55,343 bases of DNA, from contig DAHUXS010000016.1 in assembly GCA_027306995.1 (NCBI GenBank), positions 1 through 55,343 on the forward strand. Reading direction: 5' to 3'. This document shows, piece by piece, positions 31,237 to 40,272 of the stretch (its first letter is position 1; each line of letters starts with the position of its first letter). The stretch is from Lysobacter sp. (GTDB lineage: Bacteria; Pseudomonadota; Gammaproteobacteria; Xanthomonadales; Xanthomonadaceae). Position numbers and translations under genes: made by a program. The notes under the pieces were generated by a model, which was not told where the DNA came from, made no database searches, and saw only the letters and a list, made by a program, of their open reading frames with translations.

Positions 31237-31749
31237 ATGATCGACACCGGGCGCCGCATCCTCATTGGCAGGGTGCATGGCGCCTTTGGTGTGCGTGGCG
31301 AGCTGAAAATCGAATCCTTCAGCGAGCCGCCGCAGTCGTTGCTGAAATATGCGCCGCTGACCCTGCGCGACGGGCGCGGCAACGAGCGCGAACTGGAAGG
31401 TGTCCGTGGTCGCGTCGCGGCCAAGGGCCTGGTGATGACGATTCCCGGCATCGAGGATCGCGACAGCGCCGAGGCCCTGCGTGGCGCTGAGCTCTATGTC
31501 CCGCGCTCCGTGCTGCCGCCGCCCGCGCCGGGCGAGTATTACTGGGTCGATCTCGAAGGCCTCGACGTCGTCACCATCGATGGCGTCGTGCTGGGTCGCG
31601 TCTCGCATCTCGTGTCCACCGGCGTCAATGACGTGCTGGTGGTCGAAGGTGAGCGCGAACGCATGATCCCCTTCAAGGAACCCGATTACGTGACGTCCGT
31701 GGATTTCGACGCTGGCCGCATCACCGTCGATTGGGACCCGGAATTCTGA
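31237..31749 (+). CDS. rimM: 16S rRNA processing protein RimM
   Basis: 30S maturation factor that acts with S19; 170 residues from the ATG at 31237. The N-terminal RimM domain contains [18 protein letters not shown], and the PRC-barrel C-terminus has [11 protein letters not shown] and [10 protein letters not shown]. An in-frame GTG at 31222 would add five residues; I prefer the ATG because conserved sequence starts just after it. trmD begins eight bases past its stop. Confidence 0.95.
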   Translation: MIDTGRRILIGRVHGAFGVRGELKIESFSEPPQSLLKYAPLTLRDGRGNERELEGVRGRVAAKGLVMTIPGIEDRDSAEALRGAELYVPRSVLPPPAPGEYYWVDLEGLDVVTIDGVVLGRVSHLVSTGVNDVLVVEGERERMIPFKEPDYVTSVDFDAGRITVDWDPEF

Positions 31750-31757
31750 GCCGCGCC

Positions 31758-32492
31758 ATGCGCATCGACATCATCAGCCTGTTCCCCGAATTCGTCGCTC
31801 AATGCGCCGGCTTCGGCGTGGTCGGGCGCGCGCAGGAGCGTGGGCTGCTGTCGCTGCACGGCTGGAATCCGCGCGATCACGCCGAGGGCAACTACCGCCG
31901 CGTCGATGACCGCACCTTCGGAGGCGGTCCCGGCATGGTGATGATGATCGATCCGTTGCTGGCGACGCTCGATGCCATGCAGGCCGACGACGCGGCGAAA
32001 GCGCATGTGATCTATCTCAGTCCGCAAGGCCGTCCGCTCACGCAAGCGCGCGCGCGCGAACTGGCGGCGATGCCGCGACTGGCGCTGCTCTGCGGGCGCT
32101 ACGAGGGCGTCGATGAGCGCCTGGTCGAAGCCCGCGTCGACGAGGAGATCTCGATCGGCGATTACGTGCTGTCCGGCGGCGAACTGGCCGCTGCGGTCGT
32201 GGTCGATGCCGTTGCCCGATTGCAGGATGGCGCGCTGAACGACGCCGAGTCGGCGGCCCAGGACAGTTTCGAGGACGGGCTGCTGGACTGCCCGCACTAC
32301 ACCAAGCCGGTCAGCCATGCCCTGGGCGAGGTGCCGGAGGTGCTGCTGTCCGGCCATCACGCCGAAATCGCCTGCTGGCGGCGCCAGCAATCCCTGCTGC
32401 GGACCGCCCAGCGCCGTCCGGACCTGCTGGCCGGGGCAGGGCTGACCGCCGCCGACCTGGCCTTCCTGCGCGGGCACGGGCTGGAGCCCTAG
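31758..32492 (+). CDS. trmD: tRNA (guanine-N1)-methyltransferase
   Basis: SPOUT-class enzyme making m1G37 in tRNAs to prevent frameshifting; 244 residues. It opens [12 protein letters not shown]; the trefoil-knot SAM site is seen in [28 protein letters not shown] and the later HYTKP segment. It is close behind rimM. The gap to rplS (106 bases) holds a separate promoter. Confidence 0.98.
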   Translation: MRIDIISLFPEFVAQCAGFGVVGRAQERGLLSLHGWNPRDHAEGNYRRVDDRTFGGGPGMVMMIDPLLATLDAMQADDAAKAHVIYLSPQGRPLTQARARELAAMPRLALLCGRYEGVDERLVEARVDEEISIGDYVLSGGELAAAVVVDAVARLQDGALNDAESAAQDSFEDGLLDCPHYTKPVSHALGEVPEVLLSGHHAEIACWRRQQSLLRTAQRRPDLLAGAGLTAADLAFLRGHGLEP

Positions 32493-32497
32493 GCGGG

Positions 32498-32527
32498 TTG
32501 ATCCCGTGGACGGGATCGTCCTATAAT
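32498..32527 (+). promoter_or_regulatory. Sigma-70-type promoter of rplS
   Basis: TTGATC (32498-32503) and perfect TATAAT (32522-32527) with 18-base spacing lie directly after the trmD stop, leaving a leader of about 65 bases with a GC-rich segment before the rplS ATG. It allows L19 to be made independently of trmD. Confidence 0.7.
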
Positions 32528-32598
32528 AATTGGCTTACCGCCGCGAACCCCCTGGGGGGGACGCGCCCAACAGAATAACTACAGAACACGGTGTCACC

Positions 32599-33012
32599 AT
32601 GAGCAAGCCCTCCCTGAGCAACCTGATCAACGAATTCGAAACCGCCCAGGCGGGTCGCGCGCTGCCGGAATTCGGTCCCGGCGACACCGTGATCGTCAAC
32701 GTCAAGGTGAAGGAAGGCAACCGCGAGCGCGTGCAGGCCTACGAAGGCGTGGTCATCGCCCGCAAGAACGCCGGCCTGAACTCCTCGTTCACCGTCCGCA
32801 AGATCTCGCACGGCTACGGCGTCGAGCGCGTCTTCCAGTCCTTCAGCCCGGTCATCGAGTCGGTGAAGGTGAAGCGTCGCGGCGACGTGCGCTCGGCCAA
32901 GCTGTACTACCTGCGTGGCCTGGAAGGCAAGGCTGCCCGCATCCGCGAGGATCTGGCCGCCGTCGCCAAGGCCAAGGCCGAAGCCAAGGCCGCCGAAGCC
33001 GCTGGCGAATAA
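32599..33012 (+). CDS. rplS: Ribosomal protein L19
   Basis: Large-subunit protein at the 30S-50S interface; 137 residues, slightly longer than the E. coli protein because of an Ala/Lys/Glu-rich C-terminal tail ([15 protein letters not shown]). The core motifs [20 protein letters not shown] and [12 protein letters not shown] are standard. A terminator follows. Confidence 0.97.
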   Translation: MSKPSLSNLINEFETAQAGRALPEFGPGDTVIVNVKVKEGNRERVQAYEGVVIARKNAGLNSSFTVRKISHGYGVERVFQSFSPVIESVKVKRRGDVRSAKLYYLRGLEGKAARIREDLAAVAKAKAEAKAAEAAGE

Positions 33013-33035
33013 TCTCGCCATGCGTGACGCGCACG

Positions 33036-33066
33036 ACGGCCGCCCTAGGGCGGCCGTTTGCGTTTG
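33036..33066 (+). terminator. Terminator after rplS
   Basis: A perfect 22-base palindrome (33036-33057, halves ACGGCCGCCCT and AGGGCGGCCGT) is followed by TTGCGTTTG. Because the palindrome has no free loop, the hairpin must open a few central bases. Confidence 0.65.
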
Positions 33067-33096
33067 TGCGGTTCCATCGATGCAGGCATCCATCCG

Positions 33097-34527
33097 GTGA
33101 AGGCGTCGCGACGCCTGCCATTGATCGTCGCCTGCGCGTTGTTCATCGAGAACATGGATTCGACCGTGCTGTCGACGGCATTGCCGGCGATCGCGCACGA
33201 CTACGGGGTCGATCCGATTTCGCTGAAGCTGGTGCTCACCAGTTACCTGCTGTCGCTCGCGGTGTTCATTCCGATCAGCGGCTGGGTCGCGGACCGTTTC
33301 GGCGCCCGCGTGACCTTCATGAGCGCGATCGCCGTGTTCCTGCTGGGGTCGGTGGGGTGTGCGGCCAGCCCATCGCTGGAGTGGATGGTGTTTGCGCGCT
33401 TCGTGCAGGGCATGGGCGGCGCAATGATGGTGCCGGTCGGGCGACTGGTGCTGCTGCGCACCGTCGAGAAATCGGAGCTGGTGCAGGCATTGAGCTGGCT
33501 GACGATTCCCGCGCTGGTCGGGCCGGTCGCGGGGCCGCCGCTTGGCGGATTCATCACCACCTATTTCGACTGGCGCTGGATCTTCCTGATCAACCTGCCG
33601 ATGGGCGCACTCGGCATCGTGTTGGCGTGGCATTACATCCCGGCGTTGAAGGAACCGGTGCAACCGCTCGATTGGCGCGGCTTCCTGTTGTCGGGGTTCG
33701 GCCTCGCGTTCGCGATGTTCGGTTTTTCCTCGATCGGGCACCTGCAGATCCCGGCGTGGGCATCGATCGCGGTGTTGCTGGCGGGAACGGCGGCATTGAT
33801 CGCCTATACCATCCATGCGCGACGCGCGGAACATCCGTTGCTCGACCTGCGGCTGTTTCGCATCTCGACATACAAGGCCGGCGTCCTCGGCGGCAGTCTG
33901 TTCCGCATCGGGATTGGCGCGATTCCGTTCCTGCTGCCGATGATGCTGCAGGTCGGTTTCGGATTGAGTCCGTTGCAGTCGGGCGGACTGACCTTCGTGT
34001 CGGCGGTCGGCGCAATGTTCATGAAAACGATCGCGGCCTGGATCATCCGCCAGTGGGGGTTCCGCCGCGTGCTGGTGTTCAATGCGCTGGTGGCATCGGC
34101 ATCGTTGGCGATCTTCGGATTGTTTCGTCCATCGACGCCGCATCTGATCGTGATGACGGTGCTGCTGGTGAGCGGTTGCGTGCGTTCGCTGCAGTTCACC
34201 AGCCTCAATGCGGTCAGCTATGCCGACGTCGAGCAACCGCAGATCAGCCAGGCCAGCAGCCTCGCGGCGATGATGCAGCAGTTGTCGGTGAGCATGGGCG
34301 TTGCCGTCGCCGGCCTCGTCCTGGAATTGTACGGATGGCTGCGCCACGTGCCGACCACCGACGTCCACAACTTCTATCTCGCATTCCCGCTGGTGGCGCT
34401 GATTTCCGGGTTGTCCGCAATCATGATGTGGCAACTGCCTGCGGATGCCGGCGCGGAGATGTCGGGCCGTGCGCGCGCGGGGCAGGAAGTGGCCGAACCC
34501 AAGGCGGCGCAGCGTCCCGCGATGTGA
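33097..34527 (+). CDS. MFS transporter, DHA2 drug-efflux type
   Basis: Proton-coupled exporter of 476 residues with about 14 membrane segments. Motifs: ENMDSTVLSTALPAIA in TM1, SGWVADRFGARVTF (motif A) and GPVAGPPLGGFITTYFDWRW (motif C). No ATG precedes the conserved part; the GTG at 33097 (VKASRRLPLI) is the best start, with an in-frame TTG at 33058 lying inside the rplS terminator and less likely. Unlike the emrB operon it has no adaptor or outer-membrane partner beside it. It converges with the MATE gene, the two stops being six bases apart. Confidence 0.88.
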   Translation: MKASRRLPLIVACALFIENMDSTVLSTALPAIAHDYGVDPISLKLVLTSYLLSLAVFIPISGWVADRFGARVTFMSAIAVFLLGSVGCAASPSLEWMVFARFVQGMGGAMMVPVGRLVLLRTVEKSELVQALSWLTIPALVGPVAGPPLGGFITTYFDWRWIFLINLPMGALGIVLAWHYIPALKEPVQPLDWRGFLLSGFGLAFAMFGFSSIGHLQIPAWASIAVLLAGTAALIAYTIHARRAEHPLLDLRLFRISTYKAGVLGGSLFRIGIGAIPFLLPMMLQVGFGLSPLQSGGLTFVSAVGAMFMKTIAAWIIRQWGFRRVLVFNALVASASLAIFGLFRPSTPHLIVMTVLLVSGCVRSLQFTSLNAVSYADVEQPQISQASSLAAMMQQLSVSMGVAVAGLVLELYGWLRHVPTTDVHNFYLAFPLVALISGLSAIMMWQLPADAGAEMSGRARAGQEVAEPKAAQRPAM

Positions 34528-34533
34528 GTGCGA

Positions 34534-36042
34534 TCAGCCGCGGTCGAGCGGAGGCTGGTCGGCAACCAGCGTCGGCGCTTCCGATGGCACTTCGGCGGGG
34601 ACGGCGACCGCTGCCGGCTGTTGCAGCATCTTGGCCTGGCGCCAGCGACCCCAGCGGTAGTAGGCCATCGACATCAGCATCGAGCACACCGAACTCGCGG
34701 GGAAACTCCACCAGATCGCGTCGATCCCCAGCGTGGGCTGCAACCATTTCGCGAACGGCACGCGGATGCCCCACAAGGCGAAGCTGAGGATCAGCAATGG
34801 CGGCATCACCGCACCGGTCGAGCGCACCACGCCGGCGAGGACCATTGTGACGCCGAAGAACATGAAGGCCCAGATTGCGATGTGGTTGAGATGGCGCGCG
34901 ATTTCGATCGACGGGCTGCCCGGCGGCAGGAACAGCGACAGCGTGGCGTGGTCGAACAGGATGATCGGCGCGATCAGGATGCCGGTGAGCAGGAAGTTGA
35001 ACAGCGTGCCGACGCGCGCGGTGGCATCGACGCGCGACCAGTTGCCGGCACCGACGTTCTGCGCGGCCATCGACGAACACGCGGCGCCGATCGCCATCGC
35101 CGGCATCTGCACATAGGTCCACAACTGGCCGGCGGCGCCGTAGGCGGCGGTGACATCGATGCCGTGGCTGTTGACCATGCCGATCATCGCGATCATCGCC
35201 AGCGAGATCACCACCATCTGCAAGCCCATCGGCACGCCCTTGACGATCAATGCGCGCAGGATCGCGGGATCGGGCTTGAACAACGCGCGTTCCTTCCATT
35301 CGATCCACAGGTGATGGTCTTTCCTTCGTAGCCACCACAACAACGCGGTGAGGCTCACGGCATTGGCGATCAGCGTGGAGAGCGCGGAACCGGCGATACC
35401 GAGTTTCGGGAAGGGGCCGATGCCGAAGATCAGCAGCGGATTGAAGACGATGTCGAGCGCGACCGCGAGCAGCAGGAAGGAGAACGGCGTGCGGGTATCG
35501 CCGGCGCCGCGCAGGATCGCGCTGACCCAGGAGAACAGATACAGGAACGGCACCGCCAGGAAGATGATGCGCAGATAGTCTTCCGCCAGCGGCAGCGCCG
35601 ACGCGGGCGTGCCCATCGCAGCGAGGATGTGCCGCGCGAATGGCAGGCCGAGCACGGCGATCGCCAGCGAGACGATGATGAAGAAGGTCGCGCTGGTGCC
35701 GATGACGCGGCGCGCCTGCTCGAGGTTGCGCGCGCCGGTCGCCTGCGCGATCAGGATGGTCGCGGCCATGCCGATGCCGAACACCGATCCGATCAGGAAG
35801 AACAGGATGCTGTTGGCGTTCGCGGCGGCGGTGAGCGCGTCCTCGCCGAGGAAACGCCCGACCCAGATGGCGTTGACGGAGCCGTTGAGCGATTGCAGCA
35901 CGTTGCCGGCGAGGATCGGCAGCGCGAATTTCAGCAGGGTGCCGGCGATCGGTCCCCGGGTGAGGTCGCGCGTGGTTGACGCTGGGCGCACCGGCGTGGA
36001 TGCTGCGGCAGGTGTCCGCGAATCGGGATCGGGTTGGTTCAT
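34534..36042 (-). CDS. MATE family efflux transporter
   Basis: Cation/drug antiporter of the MATE (NorM/DinF-like) family; 502 residues with twelve hydrophobic helices in two similar halves. Visible motifs: LPILAGNVLQSLNGSVNAIWVG, ILRGAGDTRTPF and the second-half WTYVQMPAMAIGAACSSMAAQNVGAG. The tail after the last helix is Pro/Val-rich. The ATG at 36042 gives MNQPDPDS. It is divergent from hslR with 44 bases between starts. Substrate unknown. Confidence 0.9.
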   Translation of the reverse strand: MNQPDPDSRTPAAASTPVRPASTTRDLTRGPIAGTLLKFALPILAGNVLQSLNGSVNAIWVGRFLGEDALTAAANANSILFFLIGSVFGIGMAATILIAQATGARNLEQARRVIGTSATFFIIVSLAIAVLGLPFARHILAAMGTPASALPLAEDYLRIIFLAVPFLYLFSWVSAILRGAGDTRTPFSFLLLAVALDIVFNPLLIFGIGPFPKLGIAGSALSTLIANAVSLTALLWWLRRKDHHLWIEWKERALFKPDPAILRALIVKGVPMGLQMVVISLAMIAMIGMVNSHGIDVTAAYGAAGQLWTYVQMPAMAIGAACSSMAAQNVGAGNWSRVDATARVGTLFNFLLTGILIAPIILFDHATLSLFLPPGSPSIEIARHLNHIAIWAFMFFGVTMVLAGVVRSTGAVMPPLLILSFALWGIRVPFAKWLQPTLGIDAIWWSFPASSVCSMLMSMAYYRWGRWRQAKMLQQPAAVAVPAEVPSEAPTLVADQPPLDRG

Positions 36043-36086
36043 TGCAGGATGATCGCAAAACTGCAGTTGCAGCGGGTGGACGTGGC

Positions 36087-36491
36087 ATGACCGGCGATGT
36101 CGCACTGACGGCTGTCCGCCTCGATATCTGGTTGTGGGCGGCGCGCTTCTTCAGGACGCGATCGCTGGCGAAACAGGCGATCGAAGTCGGTCGCGTCGAA
36201 GTGGAGGGGCAGCGCGCCAAGCCGTCGCGGGTGGTGCGCACGGGCGAGCGCCTGCAGGTCACGCGCGGCGAGGAGGTCTTCGCGATCACCGTGCAAGGAT
36301 TGAGCGAGCAGCGCGGGCCGGCGAGTGTCGCGCAAACCCTGTATGTCGAGGATCCCGAATCGATCGCGGCGCGCGCGGAGACCCGCGCGGCCGCCGCCGC
36401 GGCGCGTGCCGGTTACACGCCGCCCGAGGGCAGGCCGGACAAGCGGGCGCGGCGGCTGATCCGGGCGCTGGGCGACATCGACGCCTTGTGA
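36087..36491 (+). CDS. hslR: Heat-shock protein 15 (Hsp15), S4-domain
   Basis: Binds stalled 50S subunits carrying peptidyl-tRNA. At 134 residues it matches E. coli HslR (133). The S4 RNA-binding fold is seen in VRLDIWLWAARFFRTRSLAKQAIEVGRV (two segments) and NG-like VVRTGERLQV; the C-terminal tail is Ala/Arg-rich and ends in KRARRLIRAL. ATG 36087 was chosen because conserved sequence begins eleven codons later. The DUF4424-like gene follows after 52 bases. Confidence 0.9.
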   Translation: MTGDVALTAVRLDIWLWAARFFRTRSLAKQAIEVGRVEVEGQRAKPSRVVRTGERLQVTRGEEVFAITVQGLSEQRGPASVAQTLYVEDPESIAARAETRAAAAAARAGYTPPEGRPDKRARRLIRALGDIDAL

Positions 36492-36543
36492 TTTACCCTT
36501 GCCCAAGCATTTGACAGGCAAGAACGATGACGACGAGGTCGCG

Positions 36544-37464
36544 ATGATCCGGAACACGATGCTCTGGGCGATGCGCCGGACGGCGCTCTGCGTGGCTTTC
36601 CTTTCGGCATCACCGGCATTTGCGGCAGATGCGTTGCCCGGCGACATCAATCCCGGGATCGCGTTGCGGCGCCAGGCCGACATCCGCCTCGACAAGGAAA
36701 TGCTGACGATCTCGCGGCAACGCATCGTGGTCGAGGATGTGTTCACCGGCACGTCCAAGGACAGGCAATTCGTTCCCGTGGTCTTCACGATGCCGCCGAT
36801 GCATCTGCAGGAGAAGGATGCGCAGAACGCAATCCGTGACCTGCGCTTCGCGGTCAACGGCATGGCGATCAAGCCGACACGCAAATTGACGGTGATGCTC
36901 GGCGACAAGGACATCGCGTGGCGAATCGCGACGATGGGCTGGAAGGAATCGGAACTGATCGCCTTCCTGCGCGATGGACAGGCGCCGGCCGGAAAACTGC
37001 CTCTGCCCGCCGTGTGGTTCGACAAGCAAGGACGTGCGCGTTTCCAGTTGCGCGAAACCTACGGCTGGGACCAGTGGTTCGCTCCGGGACGCGCGGTGAC
37101 GATCCGCCACAGTTACGTGCCGGCAACGACGGGAGAGGCGGGCGCCAAGCCATCGCAGCTGATCCGGCGCATCGGCGATGCGGCGTGCATGGACGAGGCA
37201 CGGCAGTCGGTCGTGAAATCGCTCGATACCGGCAATGGTGTCGATTGGACCGGTTTGCGCTATCGCATCGCCGGCAGTCGCGGTTGGCGCCCCGGCGCGC
37301 AGGATTTCACCTTGCGGGTGGACACCGGTGGCGATTTCCTCGCGACTTGCATGACCGGCGGCAAGCCGGTGGACAAGCGCGTGCAGCAATTCCGCGCCGG
37401 CAACATCTCGATGGACCAGGCGATCGATCTGGTGTTCGCGCGACCGGGCCGTCAATCACCCTGA
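36544..37464 (+). CDS. Exported DUF4424-like protein
   Basis: A 306-residue exported protein with a signal peptide (cleavage expected after SPAFAA, about residue 28). The following segment, ADIRLDKEMLTISRQRIVVEDVF and then VPVVFTMPPM (two separate pieces), fits the start of DUF4424, which describes periplasmic proteins with an alternating VxYxF and FPMP pattern. TIRHSYVPATTG and two late cysteines support a folded periplasmic domain. GAGG precedes ATG 36544. The 3' end overlaps the convergent lrp gene by 13 bases. Function unknown; the family match is by eye. Confidence 0.7.
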   Translation: MIRNTMLWAMRRTALCVAFLSASPAFAADALPGDINPGIALRRQADIRLDKEMLTISRQRIVVEDVFTGTSKDRQFVPVVFTMPPMHLQEKDAQNAIRDLRFAVNGMAIKPTRKLTVMLGDKDIAWRIATMGWKESELIAFLRDGQAPAGKLPLPAVWFDKQGRARFQLRETYGWDQWFAPGRAVTIRHSYVPATTGEAGAKPSQLIRRIGDAACMDEARQSVVKSLDTGNGVDWTGLRYRIAGSRGWRPGAQDFTLRVDTGGDFLATCMTGGKPVDKRVQQFRAGNISMDQAIDLVFARPGRQSP

Positions 37465-37922
37465 GCGGAATACACCGGCAATCCCGGATTGCGCCGGAAT
37501 TCGAAGATCAGATGGGTCTCGATGTGCGCGACCTCATCGCGTTCGGTGAACGCCGACAACGCGAATTCGCGCAGGTGATCGCTGTCGCGGACACCGACAT
37601 GCACCAGGAAATCGTCGGCGCCGGCGAGGTGGTAGAACGCCATCACTTCATGCAGGCCGAGCAGGTGGGTGTGGAAGCTGTCGACCAGTGCGCGCGAGTG
37701 GCGACGCAGGCGCACCGTAACCATCGCCTGCAGGCCGATGCCGACCGCCGCCGGCGCGACTTCGGCGTGGTAGCCGAGCAGGGTGCCGTTCTGTTGCAGG
37801 CGCCGGATGCGTTCGAGTGCGGTGGAGGGCGCGACGCCGCTGAGGTCGGCCAGTTCCTTGTTGGGCAGGCGCGCATTCTTTCGCAGAAGGCGCAGGAGAT
37901 TGAGATCGATTCGGTCGAGCAT
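37452..37922 (-). CDS. Lrp/AsnC family regulator
   Basis: Amino-acid-responsive DNA-binding protein, 156 residues. The helix-turn-helix reads LDRIDLNLLRLLRKNARLP and ADLSGVAPSTALERIRRL; the RAM ligand domain follows, with GADDFLVHVGV. It is divergent from a Cys/Met-metabolism PLP enzyme gene, with a good inverted repeat directly before its own start, so it most likely controls that enzyme and itself in response to an amino acid. The closest familiar arrangement is MdeR with methionine gamma-lyase, or BkdR. Confidence 0.93.
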   Translation of the reverse strand: MLDRIDLNLLRLLRKNARLPNKELADLSGVAPSTALERIRRLQQNGTLLGYHAEVAPAAVGIGLQAMVTVRLRRHSRALVDSFHTHLLGLHEVMAFYHLAGADDFLVHVGVRDSDHLREFALSAFTERDEVAHIETHLIFEFRRNPGLPVYSAQGD

Positions 37923-37939
37923 GGGAAATTTGGTGAAAT

Positions 37940-37956
37940 TCCGAATATTGTTCGGA
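37940..37956. promoter_or_regulatory. Candidate Lrp-type operator
   Basis: TCCGAA-TATTG-TTCGGA is a perfect 6-5-6 inverted repeat with an AT-rich centre, 17 bases before the lrp start and 60 before the PLP-enzyme gene in the divergent intergenic region. Size and symmetry fit Lrp/AsnC sites. Confidence 0.65.
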
Positions 37957-38016
37957 TCATCATGCCACGACCGAAGATTGGGTAGTCTTTGGTCTTTCCG
38001 ATCGAGAATCGTTGCG

Positions 38017-39186
38017 ATGAAAGGTTTCGACACCCGCGCCGTCCATGGTGGCCGCGAAGACTTCAAGACCATGGGCGTGCATGCCTCGCCGATCGATCTC
38101 TCCAGCACCTATCCGATCCCGGATTTCGATGAAGGCACGCGCAGCTTCGCGGCCTTGGCGGGGGCGGGCGAGGGCGAAGCCGCCAACTCCATCTACGGCC
38201 GCTTCCACAACCCGACCGTGGCGCGCGTTGAAAAAGCGATTGCCGGACTCGAAGGCGCCGATGCCTGCATCGCGTTCGCATCGGGCATGGCGGCGATCAC
38301 CGCGCTGCTGCTGTCGCGCCGCGCCCACGGCAACCACGTGCTGGTGGTGCGTCCGCTCTACGCCGCCACCGACAGCCTGCTTGCCAACGGATTGCTGGGT
38401 TTCGATGCCGAGTTCGTCGGCGCCGACGAGATCGCCGCGAAGATCCGTCCCGACACCACACTGGTGGTGATCGAAACGCCGGCCAACCCGACCTGCGACC
38501 TGGTGGACATCCGCGCGGTGGTTCAAGCCGCCGGCAAGGTGCCGGTGATGGTCGATTCGACCTTCGCGACGCCGGTGCTGCAGCGTCCGCTCGAACTCGG
38601 CGCTGCTTACGTGGTGCACAGCGCCACCAAGTTCCTCGGCGGCCATGGCGATGTCATCGCCGGCGTGGTCTGCTGCTCGGAAGAACTGGCCAAGCCGTTG
38701 CGCAAGGTGCGCGTATCCACCGGCGCCAACCTGCATCCACTGGCGGCATTCCTGATCCATCGTGGTCTGCCGACGCTGGGCCTGCGCGTCGAACGCGCGC
38801 AAGCGAATGCGATCGAGCTCGCCAAGCGCCTGTCGCAGCATCCGGCCGTGGCGAAAGTGTTCTATCCCGGCCTCGGCACGGTGAACAATTCGCACCTGGT
38901 CGGCACCCAGATGAGCGGTCCCGGCTCGCTGATGGCGATCGACCTCAAGGGCGGCAACCCTGCCGCGTCGAAGGTGATGAATTCGGTCAAGCTGATGGTG
39001 CCGGCGGTGAGCCTCGGCGCCGTCGATACGCTGATCCAGCATCCGGCCGGTTTGACCCATCGTTCGCTGCCGGTCGAGACGCTCGGCAAGTACGGCATCA
39101 CCCCCGGCATGCTGCGCCTGTCGGTCGGCATCGAGAATGTCGAGGACCTGTGGGCCGATTTCGAGCAGGCGCTGTCAGGTCTCTGA
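38017..39186 (+). CDS. Cys/Met-metabolism PLP-dependent enzyme
   Basis: Member of the cystathionine gamma-synthase/lyase and methionine gamma-lyase fold group, 389 residues. The PLP lysine is K205 in VHSATKFLGGHGD; the neighbouring-subunit phosphate site YGRFHNPT (60-67) and FASGMAAI are present. At the position of the methionine gamma-lyase active Cys (YGCT) this protein has Ala (LYAATDS, A117), which argues against a classical methionine gamma-lyase. The divergent Lrp regulator suggests amino-acid catabolism rather than methionine synthesis. Exact substrate unresolved among cystathionine, homocysteine and methionine. Confidence 0.85.
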   Translation: MKGFDTRAVHGGREDFKTMGVHASPIDLSSTYPIPDFDEGTRSFAALAGAGEGEAANSIYGRFHNPTVARVEKAIAGLEGADACIAFASGMAAITALLLSRRAHGNHVLVVRPLYAATDSLLANGLLGFDAEFVGADEIAAKIRPDTTLVVIETPANPTCDLVDIRAVVQAAGKVPVMVDSTFATPVLQRPLELGAAYVVHSATKFLGGHGDVIAGVVCCSEELAKPLRKVRVSTGANLHPLAAFLIHRGLPTLGLRVERAQANAIELAKRLSQHPAVAKVFYPGLGTVNNSHLVGTQMSGPGSLMAIDLKGGNPAASKVMNSVKLMVPAVSLGAVDTLIQHPAGLTHRSLPVETLGKYGITPGMLRLSVGIENVEDLWADFEQALSGL

Positions 39187-39242
39187 AAGATTCCGGAGAT
39201 CGCGCGGGTCTATGATCCGCCGATCCCTCCGGAGACATCGCG

Positions 39243-40268
39243 ATGAAGCAGCTGTTGGCACTGGCGTCGATCCTGTCCGTTTCATCGCCATTGATGGCGG
39301 CGACTTCCGCGAAAGCGACCCAATACGAAGTGGCGGCGCGCTATCCGGTGTCCGGCGCCGGGCGTTGGGACCTGCTCGCGGTCGATTCCGCGCATCACCA
39401 TCTGTTCGTCAGTCGCGGCGACCGTGTCCAGGTGGTCGATACGACGACGGGCAAGGAAGCCGGAACGATTGCCGGCACCGACGGCGTGCATGGCATCGCG
39501 ATCGGTCCGGATGGCCATGGCTATACCACCAACGGCAAGTCCAACAGCGTCACCGAATTCGATCTCGTGACGCTGCAGCGCGTGCGCGATCTGCCGGTGA
39601 ACGGCAAGTCGCCGGACGCGGTGCTGTACGACGCCGTTTCCCACCAACTGTTCGTGTTCAACGCCAAGAGCAACAACGCTTCGGTGCTCGATACCGCGAG
39701 CGGCAAGGAAGTCGCGACGATCGCCTTCGACGGCAATCCCGAACTGGCGGTCGCGGACGGACGTGGCCACATCTTTCTCAATACCGAGAGCAACGCCCAT
39801 CTGGTCGAAATCGACGCCGCCGCTGCGAAGATCGTCCACGACTGGAAGATGGATGGTTGCGAGGAGCCCTCGGGCATCGCGATGGATACCGCGCATCGCC
39901 GGGTGTTCTCCACCTGCCAGAACAAGGTGCTGGCGGTGACCAACGCCGACAATGGCCGTGCGGTCGCGCGCGTCGCGATCGGCGAAGGTCCCGATGGCGC
40001 GGCGTTCGATCCTGCGACGCAGAGCGTGCTGGTGCCGCTCGGCAAGACCGGTACGCTCGACGTGGTGCGCGTGGAAAGCGGCGATCGTTTTCGCAAGGTG
40101 CAATCGCTGCCGACGCAGACGTCCGCACGCACGATCATCCTCGACGACAGCGATCATCGCGCCTACACCGTTGCCGCCAAGTTCGGTCCGGCGACGGCGG
40201 GAGAAAAGCGGCCGCCGATGATCGACGGCAGTTTCTCGGTGCTGGTGCTGGCCCCGAAGGGCAAGTAA
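39243..40268 (+). CDS. Exported YncE-like beta-propeller protein
   Basis: A 341-residue secreted protein with signal peptide MKQLLALASILSVSSPLMAA. The rest is a run of about 40-residue blade repeats such as VDSAHHHLFVSRGDRVQVVD, YDAVSHQLFVFNAKSNNASV and MDTAHRRVFSTCQNKVLAV, typical of the YVTN/YncE seven-bladed propeller. Such proteins bind small molecules or DNA in the periplasm, but no catalytic site can be named. GGAGA precedes the ATG. It is on its own after the PLP enzyme (56-base gap) and converges with the MltB-like gene. Confidence 0.8.
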   Translation: MKQLLALASILSVSSPLMAATSAKATQYEVAARYPVSGAGRWDLLAVDSAHHHLFVSRGDRVQVVDTTTGKEAGTIAGTDGVHGIAIGPDGHGYTTNGKSNSVTEFDLVTLQRVRDLPVNGKSPDAVLYDAVSHQLFVFNAKSNNASVLDTASGKEVATIAFDGNPELAVADGRGHIFLNTESNAHLVEIDAAAAKIVHDWKMDGCEEPSGIAMDTAHRRVFSTCQNKVLAVTNADNGRAVARVAIGEGPDGAAFDPATQSVLVPLGKTGTLDVVRVESGDRFRKVQSLPTQTSARTIILDDSDHRAYTVAAKFGPATAGEKRPPMIDGSFSVLVLAPKGK

Positions 40269-40272
40269 TCCG

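Noticed and set aside
34421..36289. 622-codon minus-strand ORF overlapping the MATE gene
   Set aside because: It is another frame of the MATE gene, which has clear membrane helices and family motifs in its own frame; the Arg/His-rich translation of this one has none.
39193..39232. CCGGAG/CTCCGG inverted repeat before the YncE-like gene
   Set aside because: Arms are six bases with a 28-base spacer, and the right arm is part of the ribosome-binding site. This is likely chance at this GC content.
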